Shown in pieces: positions 16,853-25,894 of a stretch of 61,068 nt of DNA. The translations under genes were made by a program, and so were the position numbers. The notes beneath the pieces were generated by a model, which was not told the origin of the DNA, did no database searches, and worked only from the letters and a program-made list of their open reading frames with translations. Location: NCBI GenBank assembly GCA_045638145.1, contig JAZUAU010000017.1, forward strand, positions 1 to 61,068, given 5' to 3'. This DNA is from SFWF01 sp045638145 (lineage in GTDB: Bacteria > Bacillota > Clostridia > Oscillospirales > Acutalibacteraceae). Each line of letters starts with the position of its first letter. Position 1 is the stretch's first letter.

Positions 16853-17692
16853 TTATAGTTTTTGATTTGTTATATAATCTATAAAATCTGCAACCGCGCC
16901 ATCACGGCATGGGCAGGTTATATACTCTGCTAATTCTTTTAAATCGTTGGGTGCACCCGCCGTTACGGCAGGTATATCGACAACTTTCAGCATAGGTAGG
17001 TCGTTATAATAGTCGCCTATTCCGAAGAGGCCGCCCTCTTTTATACCGAGCTTCTCGCGAAGTAAATTCATTGCGGTTCCCTTTGAAACGCCCTTCGGCA
17101 TCTGCTCGATATATTTTTTAATATCCCCATAGATATTTGCCGTACTGTCATTAAAATCAGAGGTATCACCACAAAACTCTCTGGCGATTCGGTTAAGTTC
17201 TGTTCTTCTTTCATCGGTTACTGGGATAAAGAGTACCTTTAGCCAGTTTTTGCCCTTGATTTCATCAAAGCTTGCAAACTGTGGAGTAATTTTTTCATAT
17301 TCCTCGTGAATATCAGTTTCATGGGTTCTCACGGGGACATAGCAAACGTCTCTCGTGTGCACCTCCATACTGACATCGGGCATATTATCAATAACGTATT
17401 TTGCGAGCTGCTTATCCCTTTCTCCGAGAAGCGATTCGCTAAGCACCTCGTCACTCGAAAAGTCGTAGATAAGTCCACCGTTTAAAACGGCACTCGGTCC
17501 TATGTTGCTTTTATCGATGAGTTGTAAAATGGGAAGCAGTGCCTCCTTGCTTCTTCCCGATGAAAGAGCAAAGATTCCTCCCTCTTTTATGAACCACTCA
17601 ATTTTTTCAATGTTTTTTTTCGGTATCCCGCCTGCGTTTACAAGAGTTTCGTCAACGTCAGAAGCAAGCAGGCAACCGTCGAAAATTCCCAT
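16853..17692 (-). CDS. HAD-IIB (Cof-type) hydrolase
   Basis: Predicted cytosolic sugar-phosphate or related phosphatase of the Cof subfamily. The 279 residues show motif I as LLASDVDETLVNAGGIPKKN (Asp nucleophile in DVDETL), motif II FALSSGRSKEA, a cap domain of about 100 residues, Lys in GVSKGTAMNLL and motif IV FGIGDYYNDLPML. Length is normal. Its ATG overlaps the stop of the pseudouridine synthase gene, so translation is coupled. The substrate cannot be inferred from sequence; the neighbouring transketolase hints at sugar phosphates but is weak evidence. Confidence 0.9.
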   Translation of the reverse strand: MGIFDGCLLASDVDETLVNAGGIPKKNIEKIEWFIKEGGIFALSSGRSKEALLPILQLIDKSNIGPSAVLNGGLIYDFSSDEVLSESLLGERDKQLAKYVIDNMPDVSMEVHTRDVCYVPVRTHETDIHEEYEKITPQFASFDEIKGKNWLKVLFIPVTDERRTELNRIAREFCGDTSDFNDSTANIYGDIKKYIEQMPKGVSKGTAMNLLREKLGIKEGGLFGIGDYYNDLPMLKVVDIPAVTAGAPNDLKELAEYITCPCRDGAVADFIDYITNQKL

Positions 17693-18600
17693 TATCTTTT
17701 ACCACACTTTTTAAGGAAATTCTGAAAATAATCGGGAAGCTCACTTTCAAATTCCATATATTCGTTTGTTTTTGGGTGGATAAATCCAACCTTTTTAGCG
17801 TGCAGACACTGACCAACAAGTCCGCCTACCGACTTTTTAGGTCCGTATACGTCGTCCCCTGCTATCGGGTGCCCGATATAAGCCATATGAACCCTAATCT
17901 GGTGGGTTCTGCCCGTTTCGAGTCGACACCTAATATGAGTAAAATCTCCAAAACGCTCAATCACTGTATAGTGAGTTACCGCCTCTTTTGAGTTTTTATC
18001 GGTAACTGCCATCTGCTTACGCTTTACGGGATGGCGGCCAATCATGGCTTTTACCGTTCCGCTGTCGGCTTTAAAATTTCCGTGAACTACCGCTTCATAC
18101 TCACGGGTGAAGCTGTGTTCTTTTATCTGTTCGGCTAAATGGGTATGGGCAAAATCGTTTTTTGCCACCATTAAAAGTCCACTTGTATTTTTGTCGATTC
18201 TATGTAAAATACCAGGTCGCATAACTCCGTTTATGCCCGACAGAGAATCCTTACAGTGAGAAAGAAGCGCGTTAACGAGGGTGCCGTCGTAGTTTCCTGC
18301 TGCAGGATGCACAACCATTCCCTTTGGCTTATTTACGACGAGCAGGTCATTATCCTCATAAATAATATCGAGGGGAATCTCCTCTGCTACTACCTCGAGA
18401 GGCACGGCATCGGGAATTGTAACTACAACACAATCCCCTGCCTTCAGCTTAGCTTTCTTATTTGTTAAAGCGCTGTTAAGGAGTACCCTACCATCTTCGA
18501 TAAGAGAGGCGGCACGCGACCTCGAAAGGTCGGTATTTGCGGCGATGAAGGAATCTATTCGCTCGCAGCCCGAGTCACAAATAAGTCTTATCTCATTCAT
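17692..18600 (-). CDS. RluA/RluD-family pseudouridine synthase
   Basis: Isomerises uridine to pseudouridine in 23S rRNA. The 302-residue protein has an N-terminal S4 domain (NTDLSRSRAASLIEDGRVLL) and the catalytic domain with the active-site Asp in PGILHRIDKNTSGLLMVAKN, then LETGRTHQIRVHMAYIGHPI. Layout and length match RluD (YlyB-like). I prefer ATG 18600, which overlaps the lspA stop (ATGAATGA), over a TTG 30 bp upstream. The lspA-rluD adjacency is conserved widely in bacteria. The exact modified site is inferred only. Confidence 0.93.
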   Translation of the reverse strand: MNEIRLICDSGCERIDSFIAANTDLSRSRAASLIEDGRVLLNSALTNKKAKLKAGDCVVVTIPDAVPLEVVAEEIPLDIIYEDNDLLVVNKPKGMVVHPAAGNYDGTLVNALLSHCKDSLSGINGVMRPGILHRIDKNTSGLLMVAKNDFAHTHLAEQIKEHSFTREYEAVVHGNFKADSGTVKAMIGRHPVKRKQMAVTDKNSKEAVTHYTVIERFGDFTHIRCRLETGRTHQIRVHMAYIGHPIAGDDVYGPKKSVGGLVGQCLHAKKVGFIHPKTNEYMEFESELPDYFQNFLKKCGKR

Positions 18601-19102
18601 TGCTTGACTCTTTTTGTGCTGCTTTTTCAACCTTTTCTTCCTTTGCTTCCCTCACGATATCGAGGATGCAATAAAGAATTAAAAGTCCCGAACCGATGAC
18701 GACTGCACAATCGGCAATATTAAATATCGGAAAGTCGATGAAAAGGGTTCTTAAAAAGTCGATAACCTTACCGTCATTGAAAATACGGTCAATCATATTG
18801 CCGACACCGCCTGACAGTATCAGACAGACCGACCAGAAAAGAAGGGGGGTCTTCTTCCCGTTTTTAATAAGGAATATGACACAGCCAATCATTACTACCG
18901 CGGTAAATAGCACGAGAATCCAGGTCTTGCCCGAAAGAATACCCCACGCACCGCCCGTATTATATATATAGGTAAAGTCCATAAATTCCGGGATAAAAGG
19001 AATAGACTCATTAAGGCTCATTCCCGAAACTACGAGATATTTTGTTATGCGGTCGGCAAGGAGAAACAGCACCGACACTGCTATTGCTAAAATATAGGTC
19101 AT
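18593..19102 (-). CDS. lspA: lipoprotein signal peptidase II
   Basis: Membrane aspartyl protease that cleaves prolipoprotein signal peptides. The 169 residues contain four membrane segments (LAIAVSVLFLLADRITKYLV first), the conserved YNTGGAWGILSG, and both catalytic Asp regions GGVGNMIDRIFNDGKVIDFL and FNIADCAVVIGSG. The charged C-terminal tail (EKVEKAAQKESSNE) is cytoplasmic. It follows ileS by 27 bp, as in many bacteria, and overlaps the pseudouridine synthase start. Confidence 0.96.
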   Translation of the reverse strand: MTYILAIAVSVLFLLADRITKYLVVSGMSLNESIPFIPEFMDFTYIYNTGGAWGILSGKTWILVLFTAVVMIGCVIFLIKNGKKTPLLFWSVCLILSGGVGNMIDRIFNDGKVIDFLRTLFIDFPIFNIADCAVVIGSGLLILYCILDIVREAKEEKVEKAAQKESSNE

Positions 19103-19129
19103 TTCTGTTCCTCCTTAGGGAAAAATTAA

Positions 19130-21928
19130 CTAATCTGCAAAGTCAATAGTCTTTACAACAGCTGCACAGCGTGCGCAGATAGTGGGATGCTCTGCATCCT
19201 CGCCTACCTTACCGAAGGACCAACAACGAGCGCACTTGTCACCACTTGCATGCTCTGCGGTAACGCTCATTCCCTCAACATCGCCCTTGAAAGCGCCTTC
19301 TCCGCCCTTTACGAGCTCGAAGTCGGAAACCATAAATACAGTCTTTAACATATCCTTTACAGAAGCTGCAAAGTCGTAAAGCTCGCCGTCTGCATATAGG
19401 GTAACCTTTGCGTCGAGTGCCGCACCGATAACCTTTTCTGCACGGGCAATTTCAAGAGCCTTCTTAACATCCTCGCGCATCTCGTGGATTCTGTCCCAAC
19501 GAGCCATAAAGTCAACATCATACTCGCCCTTTGCCTCGGGAATTTCGTTATATACAACGTGTCTTGCATCACAGTCGGCGGTATGAGGCATAAACTGCCA
19601 AATTTCATCTGCGGTGAACGCAAGGATGGGAGAAACAAGGCGGCAAAGAACGTCGAGAATCTTATACATAGCAGTCTGTGCGGCGCGTCGGGTAATGCTG
19701 TCCTTTGCTTCAACGTAAAGTCTGTCCTTAAGCACGTCAAGATAGAAGTTAGACATATCAATTACGCAGAAGTTATGGATTGCGTGGAAAATAATATGAT
19801 ATTCAAAGTTATCATAAGCCTCGCGGCAGGTCTTTACAACCTCGTCAAGGCGCATAAGTGCCCAATGGTCGATTTCAGAAAGTGCAGCGTTATCTATCAT
19901 ATCAGTATCGGGGTTAAAGTCACTGATATTACCGAGGATAAATCTTGCGGTATTCCTGATTTTTCTGTAAATCTCGGAAAGCTGCTTTAAGATGTCCTGA
20001 GAAACGCGGATATCTGCGTGATAATCACTTGACGCAACCCAAAGACGGAGAATATCTGCACCGTACTGCTTAACAACGTCGTCGGGTATGATAACGTTTC
20101 CGATGGACTTGGACATCTTCTTGCCCTCGCCGTCAACAACCCAGCCGTGGGTAACGACGGTCTTATAGGGAGCAACGCCCTTAGTTGCAACAGAGGTGAG
20201 AAGCGAAGACTGGAACCAACCTCTGTATTGGTCAGCGCCCTCAAGATAGAGGTCTGCGGGAGTGCCGAGGTAGTCTCTGTTATCGCAAACTGCGGCGTGA
20301 GAAACACCCGAATCGAACCAAACGTCCATAATGTCGGTTTCTTTCTTAAACTCGGTGCAGCCGCACTCACACTTTGCACCCTCGGGCATAAGCTCTGCGG
20401 CCGTTAGCTCGTGCCAAGCATCTGCGCCCTTTGCTCTGAAGATATCTGCTATCTTACCTATAGACTCAGGAGTGATATATTCCTTACCACACTCGGTGCA
20501 ATAAAACATAGGAATCGGAACACCCCAAGTACGCTGACGGGAGATACACCAGTCGGAGCGGTCGCGTACCATTCCGGTAATTCTGCCCTCACCCCACTCG
20601 GGAACCCATCTGACCTTTGCGATCTCTTCGCAAGCCTTGTCTGCAAACGCAGAGATAGAGCAGAACCACTGCTCGGTAGCTCTAAAGAGAATGGGGTTCT
20701 TACATCTCCAGCAATGGGGATACTGGTGGATAATCTTCTTAAGTGCGAAGAGATACTTATTCTCATCAAGCCAAACGGCAATCTTCTTGTTTGCTTCTTC
20801 GGTTTTAACGCCTGCAAACATACCTGCTTCTGCGGTCATATAACCCTTAGAGTCAACAGGCACGGTCATTCCTATCTCGGGATAGCGGCGGCAGACCTCA
20901 AAGTCGTCAACACCGTGACCGGGAGCAGTATGAACACAGCCTGTACCGCTCTCGAGTGTTACGTGGTCCCCAACGATAATGAGGGAATCTCTCTCCATAA
21001 AAGGATGGCGAGCAACCATATATTCAAGCTCAGCACCCTTAAACTTTGCAACTGTTTCATAGTCGGTAAGCTCTGCGGCAGCCATTGCGCCGTCGGCAAG
21101 CTCGGTTGCCATAATATAATACTCATCACCCGATTTAAGAACAGAATATTCATAATCGGGTCCGAGGCAGATTGCAAGGTTTGCAGGGAGTGTCCAGGTA
21201 GTGGTGGTCCATATTACGAAATATGCCTTTGAAACATCAATTCCCGCTGCGCTAAGCAGACCCTTATCGTCCTTTACGGGGAACTTAACGAAGATAGAAT
21301 AGCAGAGGTCTTCTGCATACTCGATTTCGGCTTCTGCAAGAGCGGTCTGACAGTCGGAGCACCAATAAACAGGCTTCAGTCCCTTATAGATATAGCCCTT
21401 ATTAGCCATTTCACCGAAAACCTCAACCTGCTTTGCAACGTATTCAGGCTTTAAGGTAAGATAGGGGTTATCCCATTCACCGAGAACTCCAAGGCGTTCG
21501 AACTGGTGTCTTTGTTCCTCTGCAAAGTTAACTGCGAAATCCTTACACATACGGCGAAGCTCGAGTGCAGAAATCATCTCGCCAGATTTCATACCTGCAG
21601 CCTTTCTTGCCTTCAGTTCGGTGGGAAGACCGTGAGTATCGTAACCTGGCACATAGGGAGCCTTGTAGCCGGTCATATTCTTGTATCTCACTACGAAATC
21701 CTTAAGTGACTTATTGAGTGCAGTGCCGAGGTGTATGATTCCGTTTGCATAGGGAGGTCCATCGTGAAGAATGTAAGAGGGCTTGCCTTCGTTTTTCTTC
21801 ATAAGCTCTCCGTAAACGTCTTCCTGCTGCCATTTTGCCAGAGCTTCGGGCTCACGGGTGGGAAGTCCTGCCCTCATCGGAAATTCGGTTACGGGCAAAT
21901 TAAGGGTTTTGTTATAATCGCGTTCCAT
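19130..21928 (-). CDS. ileS: isoleucyl-tRNA synthetase
   Basis: Charges tRNA-Ile. The 932 residues contain the HIGH-type motif GPPYANGIIHLGTALNKS near residue 57-74, editing-domain motif VIWTTTTWTLPANLAI, catalytic WFQSSLLTS, KMSKS in GKKMSKSIGNVI near 600, and a C-terminal zinc knuckle CARCWSFGKVGEDAEHPTIC with a second CARC. The zinc finger marks the IleS1 (bacterial) form. Only 33 bp separate it from divIVA, so no T-box leader is present; it must be read from the upstream division genes or an internal promoter. The ileS-lspA order is classical. Confidence 0.98.
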   Translation of the reverse strand: MERDYNKTLNLPVTEFPMRAGLPTREPEALAKWQQEDVYGELMKKNEGKPSYILHDGPPYANGIIHLGTALNKSLKDFVVRYKNMTGYKAPYVPGYDTHGLPTELKARKAAGMKSGEMISALELRRMCKDFAVNFAEEQRHQFERLGVLGEWDNPYLTLKPEYVAKQVEVFGEMANKGYIYKGLKPVYWCSDCQTALAEAEIEYAEDLCYSIFVKFPVKDDKGLLSAAGIDVSKAYFVIWTTTTWTLPANLAICLGPDYEYSVLKSGDEYYIMATELADGAMAAAELTDYETVAKFKGAELEYMVARHPFMERDSLIIVGDHVTLESGTGCVHTAPGHGVDDFEVCRRYPEIGMTVPVDSKGYMTAEAGMFAGVKTEEANKKIAVWLDENKYLFALKKIIHQYPHCWRCKNPILFRATEQWFCSISAFADKACEEIAKVRWVPEWGEGRITGMVRDRSDWCISRQRTWGVPIPMFYCTECGKEYITPESIGKIADIFRAKGADAWHELTAAELMPEGAKCECGCTEFKKETDIMDVWFDSGVSHAAVCDNRDYLGTPADLYLEGADQYRGWFQSSLLTSVATKGVAPYKTVVTHGWVVDGEGKKMSKSIGNVIIPDDVVKQYGADILRLWVASSDYHADIRVSQDILKQLSEIYRKIRNTARFILGNISDFNPDTDMIDNAALSEIDHWALMRLDEVVKTCREAYDNFEYHIIFHAIHNFCVIDMSNFYLDVLKDRLYVEAKDSITRRAAQTAMYKILDVLCRLVSPILAFTADEIWQFMPHTADCDARHVVYNEIPEAKGEYDVDFMARWDRIHEMREDVKKALEIARAEKVIGAALDAKVTLYADGELYDFAASVKDMLKTVFMVSDFELVKGGEGAFKGDVEGMSVTAEHASGDKCARCWSFGKVGEDAEHPTICARCAAVVKTIDFAD

Positions 21929-21961
21929 TAAAAATATCTCCTAAATTAAGTGTTTGTATTT

Positions 21962-22783
21962 TTACTCATCGTCTGAAGCGGGGGTAACGATAAAACCTGC
22001 AGCCATATCGCTTGTTACTTCTCTCAGAGGTGTGGTTGATTTTATATCTTCCATTGTGTCTCGGCTATCTACTGCAGGAAAAACAACTGTTTCTTCAGTA
22101 GAAATCTCTTCGGGTACCGGGTTAGCCTCTATCGTCTGCTTCTCAATGAACTGACGAAGATCGGGCTCGTTTCTGATAATATCTTCTATCGCGATTGCAG
22201 CCTTTTCGGGAGATACGGGCACCTCCTCGGGAAGTGCAGAGAGGGCTTCAAGATGAGCCTTGTAAGCATTCTTAATTTCCTTCTTGAAGGCTGCGACCTC
22301 GCCCGTCAGCTTGTCGAATAAAAGTTGTTCGCGAGCAACAGAATCCTTCGCTGCAAGGATCATTCCCTCGCTCTTTCTTACGGCGTCGGCGAGCATAACC
22401 TCGGCTTCCTTTGCCGCTTCGTTCTTTTGTGCGGTAATTACGGCATCGATTTCTTCAAGTGCCTTTTTGGTGCGCTGTTTTATATTTTCAGCGTCTGTGG
22501 TTGCAGTTTCAACAATTTCCTCTGCCTTTGCCTTAGCTTCGGAAACTATGGAATCTGCAAGCTTCTGTGCGCTAATAAGCACAGAATTAATGCTATCAGC
22601 ATTAAGCTCGGTATCGCGAAGCTTGGTCTCGAGTGCTTCAATCTTTTCTTGCTTAACCTTGATGAGCTCTGCAAATTTGATATAGTCGTTATAGACCTTG
22701 TCGCAAAAATCATCAACCTCATCGGTCTTGTAACCGCTCATCGACTTTGAAAATCTTATTTCCTCTATTTCCTTCGGTATCAT
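21962..22783 (-). CDS. divIVA: DivIVA-domain cell-pole/septum protein
   Basis: Curvature-sensing coiled-coil scaffold at poles and septa. The 273 residues start MIPKEIEEIRFSKSMSGYKT, with the family motif GYKTDEVDDFCDKVYNDY, followed by a long alanine/glutamate-rich coiled coil (about residues 30-190) and an acidic disordered C-terminus from about 200. The tail is longer than in Bacillus DivIVA. Immediately downstream of ylmH and sepF in the standard Firmicutes order, and upstream of ileS. Confidence 0.93.
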   Translation of the reverse strand: MIPKEIEEIRFSKSMSGYKTDEVDDFCDKVYNDYIKFAELIKVKQEKIEALETKLRDTELNADSINSVLISAQKLADSIVSEAKAKAEEIVETATTDAENIKQRTKKALEEIDAVITAQKNEAAKEAEVMLADAVRKSEGMILAAKDSVAREQLLFDKLTGEVAAFKKEIKNAYKAHLEALSALPEEVPVSPEKAAIAIEDIIRNEPDLRQFIEKQTIEANPVPEEISTEETVVFPAVDSRDTMEDIKSTTPLREVTSDMAAGFIVTPASDDE

Positions 22784-22799
22784 AATATTGCCCCCTACA

Positions 22800-23540
22800 T
22801 TATATATACTTTTTTGCTTTTAAACCAATTCTGTCCTTGCGAGTTCGGTCGCTGACAGATTCAATTATAAATTTACCCTTTCGGCGAACGGTTATTTTAT
22901 CCCCTGACGAAACGGTTTTTGTGATTTTATCGACACAAACCGAATTTACCGATACTGCCCCGTCGCGAATTAGCTCTACGGCATCATTTCTTGAACACTT
23001 CAAAAGCGCCGAAACGACACAGTCTAGTCTCTCGGACGCTACTGTGTCGGAAATATCCTGCATTTCACTGTGGAATGGCAAAGGCTCATTAAAGCCCTCT
23101 GAAACGGTAACGCCTGCATTTGCGATCTTCTCTATTCCGTTTAAAACGGTGGGTACAACCTCACGAATAAGAAAGACTACCGCTCTTCCATCTTCGATAA
23201 GAATATCGCCTACTGTTTCTCTAGCAATTCCGAGCGACATAAGTGCGCCGAGAAAATCACGGTGAGTGAGCTTATCCTGAAGTCTGTATGAAAAGGTTAC
23301 CCCCGTTATAGGACTAAAAATCGTTTCATCCTCACACCAATCGGGGAAGGCCCCGAAAACAACCCTCTCGGCTGAATCATATCCGCCATACAGATTGAAA
23401 CGGCAATGCAGTTTTTTTGCAGTTTTTAAAGCCTCTGCCGCTTCCTCGGTGGTTAGAAAACCAACGAATTTCGGCATACCTGAGGTATCGCACAACCGTA
23501 CGGCATCCTTTATCCTTGGGATAAGCAGCTCGCTATCCAT
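22800..23540 (-). CDS. ylmH: YlmH-family S4 RNA-binding protein
   Basis: S4-domain protein of the YlmH family; family members bind 50S subunits and have been implicated in ribosome rescue and in division. The 246 residues have an N-terminal region with FVGFLTTEEAAEALKTA and GYDSAERVVFGAFPDW, the middle domain LGIARETVGDILIEDGRAVV, and a C-terminal S4 domain, RLDCVVSALLKCSRNDAVEL followed by GAVSVNSVCVDKITK. Its ATG overlaps the sepF stop by one base. The position sepF-ylmH-divIVA is the usual one. Confidence 0.94.
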   Translation of the reverse strand: MDSELLIPRIKDAVRLCDTSGMPKFVGFLTTEEAAEALKTAKKLHCRFNLYGGYDSAERVVFGAFPDWCEDETIFSPITGVTFSYRLQDKLTHRDFLGALMSLGIARETVGDILIEDGRAVVFLIREVVPTVLNGIEKIANAGVTVSEGFNEPLPFHSEMQDISDTVASERLDCVVSALLKCSRNDAVELIRDGAVSVNSVCVDKITKTVSSGDKITVRRKGKFIIESVSDRTRKDRIGLKAKKYI

Positions 23541-23986
23541 TAAAGGAAGTAGTTCTCACTTCCGTAATCGTCAAGAAGAAGATCACCCGAGAAATCGGTG
23601 TTGTCGGGTATGATTACAAAGGTGTTATTTGAAACGGGCTTGAATTTGAAGGAAAGCGCATAAGCAGAGCCGCTCAAAAAGTCAACAATGCGGCGGGCGG
23701 CAGGTGCCTCTGCGTTCTCAAGATTCAGTACAATGGTCTTTCCCTGCTTCAAATGGTCGGCTATGGGAGCAACGTCGCTAAAAATCTCTGGACGGACAAG
23801 CACCATTCTCATAGCAGAGCTATTGTCTGTGGCCTGTCTTCTAACTGCAGTGAACTTCTTTGCAGACTTTGCTTTTGCATCGGATTCTGCATCATACTCC
23901 TTCGAGGTTTCCTCAAAGGTTTCGCCCTCAAATTCTTCCTCTTCGCTGATATTGAAAATACCGCTGAAATAATCCTTGATGCCCAT
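23540..23986 (-). CDS. sepF: cell division protein SepF
   Basis: FtsZ-binding membrane-associated protein that bundles FtsZ. The 148 residues begin MGIKDYFSGIFNISEEEEFE (an N-terminal amphipathic membrane-targeting segment in the family), an acidic linker, then the SepF core MRMVLVRPEIFSDVAPIADH, KTIVLNLENAEAPAARRIVD, FLSGSAYAL and the C-terminal NTFVIIPDNTD. Length matches the family. It is translationally coupled to ylmH and follows yggS by 11 bp. Confidence 0.95.
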   Translation of the reverse strand: MGIKDYFSGIFNISEEEEFEGETFEETSKEYDAESDAKAKSAKKFTAVRRQATDNSSAMRMVLVRPEIFSDVAPIADHLKQGKTIVLNLENAEAPAARRIVDFLSGSAYALSFKFKPVSNNTFVIIPDNTDFSGDLLLDDYGSENYFL

Positions 23987-23997
23987 AATTTTTCTCC

Positions 23998-24717
23998 TTA
24001 ATTAATATTATAATTTCTATGCCCGAATAGGGCGGTGCCGAGTCTGACTATATTACTGCCCGAAAGGATTGCCTCATAATAATCGCCCGACATTCCCATA
24101 GACAGATATTCCATAATAACATTATCTATTTTTTTTGCTCCAATGTCAATAAACAGATTGTGCATTTCTGTAAAAAATGCCATAATTTCTTCTTTTTTCT
24201 CGCAAATTGGGGGGATTGCCATAAGTCCTCGGACTCTTACACCCGGGATTTTTGCAATTTTTTCTATAGCCCCCAAAATTTCAAATGGAGAAAATCCCGA
24301 TTTGCTTTCCTCGTTTCCGATATTAACCTCAAGCAGTATGTCGGTAACGATGCCGCGCTCACAAGATATTTTTCCTATAGCGCTGGCAAGCTTTTCCGAG
24401 TGGACCGACTCTATCATTTCAACCCTGCCTACAATATCCTTAACCTTGTTGGTTTGAAGGTGACCAATAAAATGGCGGTGGGCGCTTTTCGATAGTGCCT
24501 CTTCCTTTGACAGAAATTCCTGCACTCGATTTTCGCCAATATATTTTATTCCATTTTCGATAGCGTAATTGATAACCTCGACATCAACCGTTTTAGTGGC
24601 GGCGAGAAGAATTATATCCTCTCTTTTTCTTCCTGATTTTTCTGCCGCCTCGCATATACGTTCTTCGATTAAACGATAATTTTCATCAAAAATTTTAGTA
24701 GATGATTTTTCCGTCAT
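23998..24717 (-). CDS. yggS: YggS/PLPBP-family pyridoxal-phosphate homeostasis protein
   Basis: Cytosolic PLP-binding protein that buffers vitamin B6. The 239 residues have the PLP lysine in ILLAATKTVDVEVINYAIEN, then GENRVQEF, HRHFIGHLQTNKVKDIVGR and the phosphate-binding region LSMGMSGDYYEAILSGSNIV RLGTALFG. Single TIM-barrel, normal size. The N-terminal 23 bp overlap the 3' end of the HlyD-like gene. The neighbourhood with sepF is the standard one in Firmicutes. Confidence 0.95.
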   Translation of the reverse strand: MTEKSSTKIFDENYRLIEERICEAAEKSGRKREDIILLAATKTVDVEVINYAIENGIKYIGENRVQEFLSKEEALSKSAHRHFIGHLQTNKVKDIVGRVEMIESVHSEKLASAIGKISCERGIVTDILLEVNIGNEESKSGFSPFEILGAIEKIAKIPGVRVRGLMAIPPICEKKEEIMAFFTEMHNLFIDIGAKKIDNVIMEYLSMGMSGDYYEAILSGSNIVRLGTALFGHRNYNIN

Positions 24718-25894
24718 ATAAACCTCTTCCCTTTACAACTACCTCATCATAAAGTCTTAACTTGCTTCCGTCCGAGGTGTTAAGCTTGCAGATGGTATAT
24801 TCTTCATTTGAGAAAAGAATCTCTACCTCTACGAACTTTATTTCAATGCCTGAAACCACATAAACTCCGCGTACACCGTTAACTGTTCGTATCGAGCGGG
24901 AACTGACTTTAAGTCCACTGTATTCATCCTTTATTACGATAATCTTTCCCGAACGGATTGATGCAAGCTCGCTTGACATTTCGTTGCAGGAGAAAATTAC
25001 TGAGGCAGTGTCGGATTCTGAATAATTAATCTTTTTTATCGTTGCCGAAACAGTTTGTCCCGCCGCCTCGATGTTCAGCTTTACCGTTTCACCGATTTTA
25101 TAATTCATCGCATCGCCTACAGGAATAGTTGCCGCGACATACCATTCATAGTCATAGACTATTTTGCCTATCGAGTCGTTGTCGGACGAAGGCTTCAGTG
25201 AATCAAGATATTCGGGTGTGTAGACCGATAAATCCTTCGAAGAGAGATTTCCCTCATAGCCATCTGTAGAGGATACAAAATATCCCGCATAGCCCGACAC
25301 ATATTCGGATTTTGGTGTTCCCATTACCGAAACCAGGTTTTCTCTTTCGGTTGAAAGCTCTGATTTTAAATCTGAAAAGTCAATCTTCTCGCCCGTTGCA
25401 ATCTGTTTTTTCATAAGAGCGGTAAGCATTTTCGTTTTAAGCGCTCCGCTTTCATCATAGGAATTATCAGTGAGCGAATAAAGAAAGTCGTTTACACTTT
25501 CATTAATTTTCGCATTGATCGTTCCAAGGTCTACGGTGGCAGAATCGCCATAGTCTTCCATTTCCTTTATAATTTCAAGCTGACTGTCAATTTCATCTAT
25601 TCTGACAGCGGCGGCAGATGCCTTTTCGTCGGTGTAAAGTCTTGCAATTGTACCGCCCTTAGAGACCCTCTCGCCGTCTGATATAACATAGTGAATAGTA
25701 CCACTTCCTGTCTTTTCGACAAGATGCTCATTTCTGATTATGGTACCGTTAAGCTCTATTCCCTCTGAGTGTTGGAAAAAAACAGCCGATTCGGTAGTGA
25801 TTGCAGAATAATAGGATGCAAAAAACTGATATATAATAAAGGTCAGAACAAGAAGTATTACTGATATCTCAACAATCCTACGGGTTTTGTTCAA
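24695..25894 (-). CDS. HlyD-like membrane-anchored protein, division-cluster type
   Basis: A 399-residue protein with one N-terminal membrane span (IVEISVILLVLTFIIYQFFA, about residues 7-26) and a large extracytoplasmic part. The first beta domain has a biotinyl-lipoyl-like hairpin (TIHYVISDGERVSKGGTIAR), followed by a helical segment (about 90-190) and a C-terminal half resembling HlyD-type adaptors (IGETVKLNIEAAGQTVSATI; VRGVYVVSGIEIKFVEVEIL). No ABC transporter or TolC partner is adjacent; instead it overlaps both yggS and miaA. Families with this layout occur next to sepF in Clostridia. A role in envelope or division is inferred only from position. Confidence 0.75.
   Translation of the reverse strand: MNKTRRIVEISVILLVLTFIIYQFFASYYSAITTESAVFFQHSEGIELNGTIIRNEHLVEKTGSGTIHYVISDGERVSKGGTIARLYTDEKASAAAVRIDEIDSQLEIIKEMEDYGDSATVDLGTINAKINESVNDFLYSLTDNSYDESGALKTKMLTALMKKQIATGEKIDFSDLKSELSTERENLVSVMGTPKSEYVSGYAGYFVSSTDGYEGNLSSKDLSVYTPEYLDSLKPSSDNDSIGKIVYDYEWYVAATIPVGDAMNYKIGETVKLNIEAAGQTVSATIKKINYSESDTASVIFSCNEMSSELASIRSGKIIVIKDEYSGLKVSSRSIRTVNGVRGVYVVSGIEIKFVEVEILFSNEEYTICKLNTSDGSKLRLYDEVVVKGRGLYDGKIIY

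Noticed and set aside
21929..21961. T-box leader for ileS
   Set aside because: Only 33 bp separate ileS from divIVA, far too short for a T-box.
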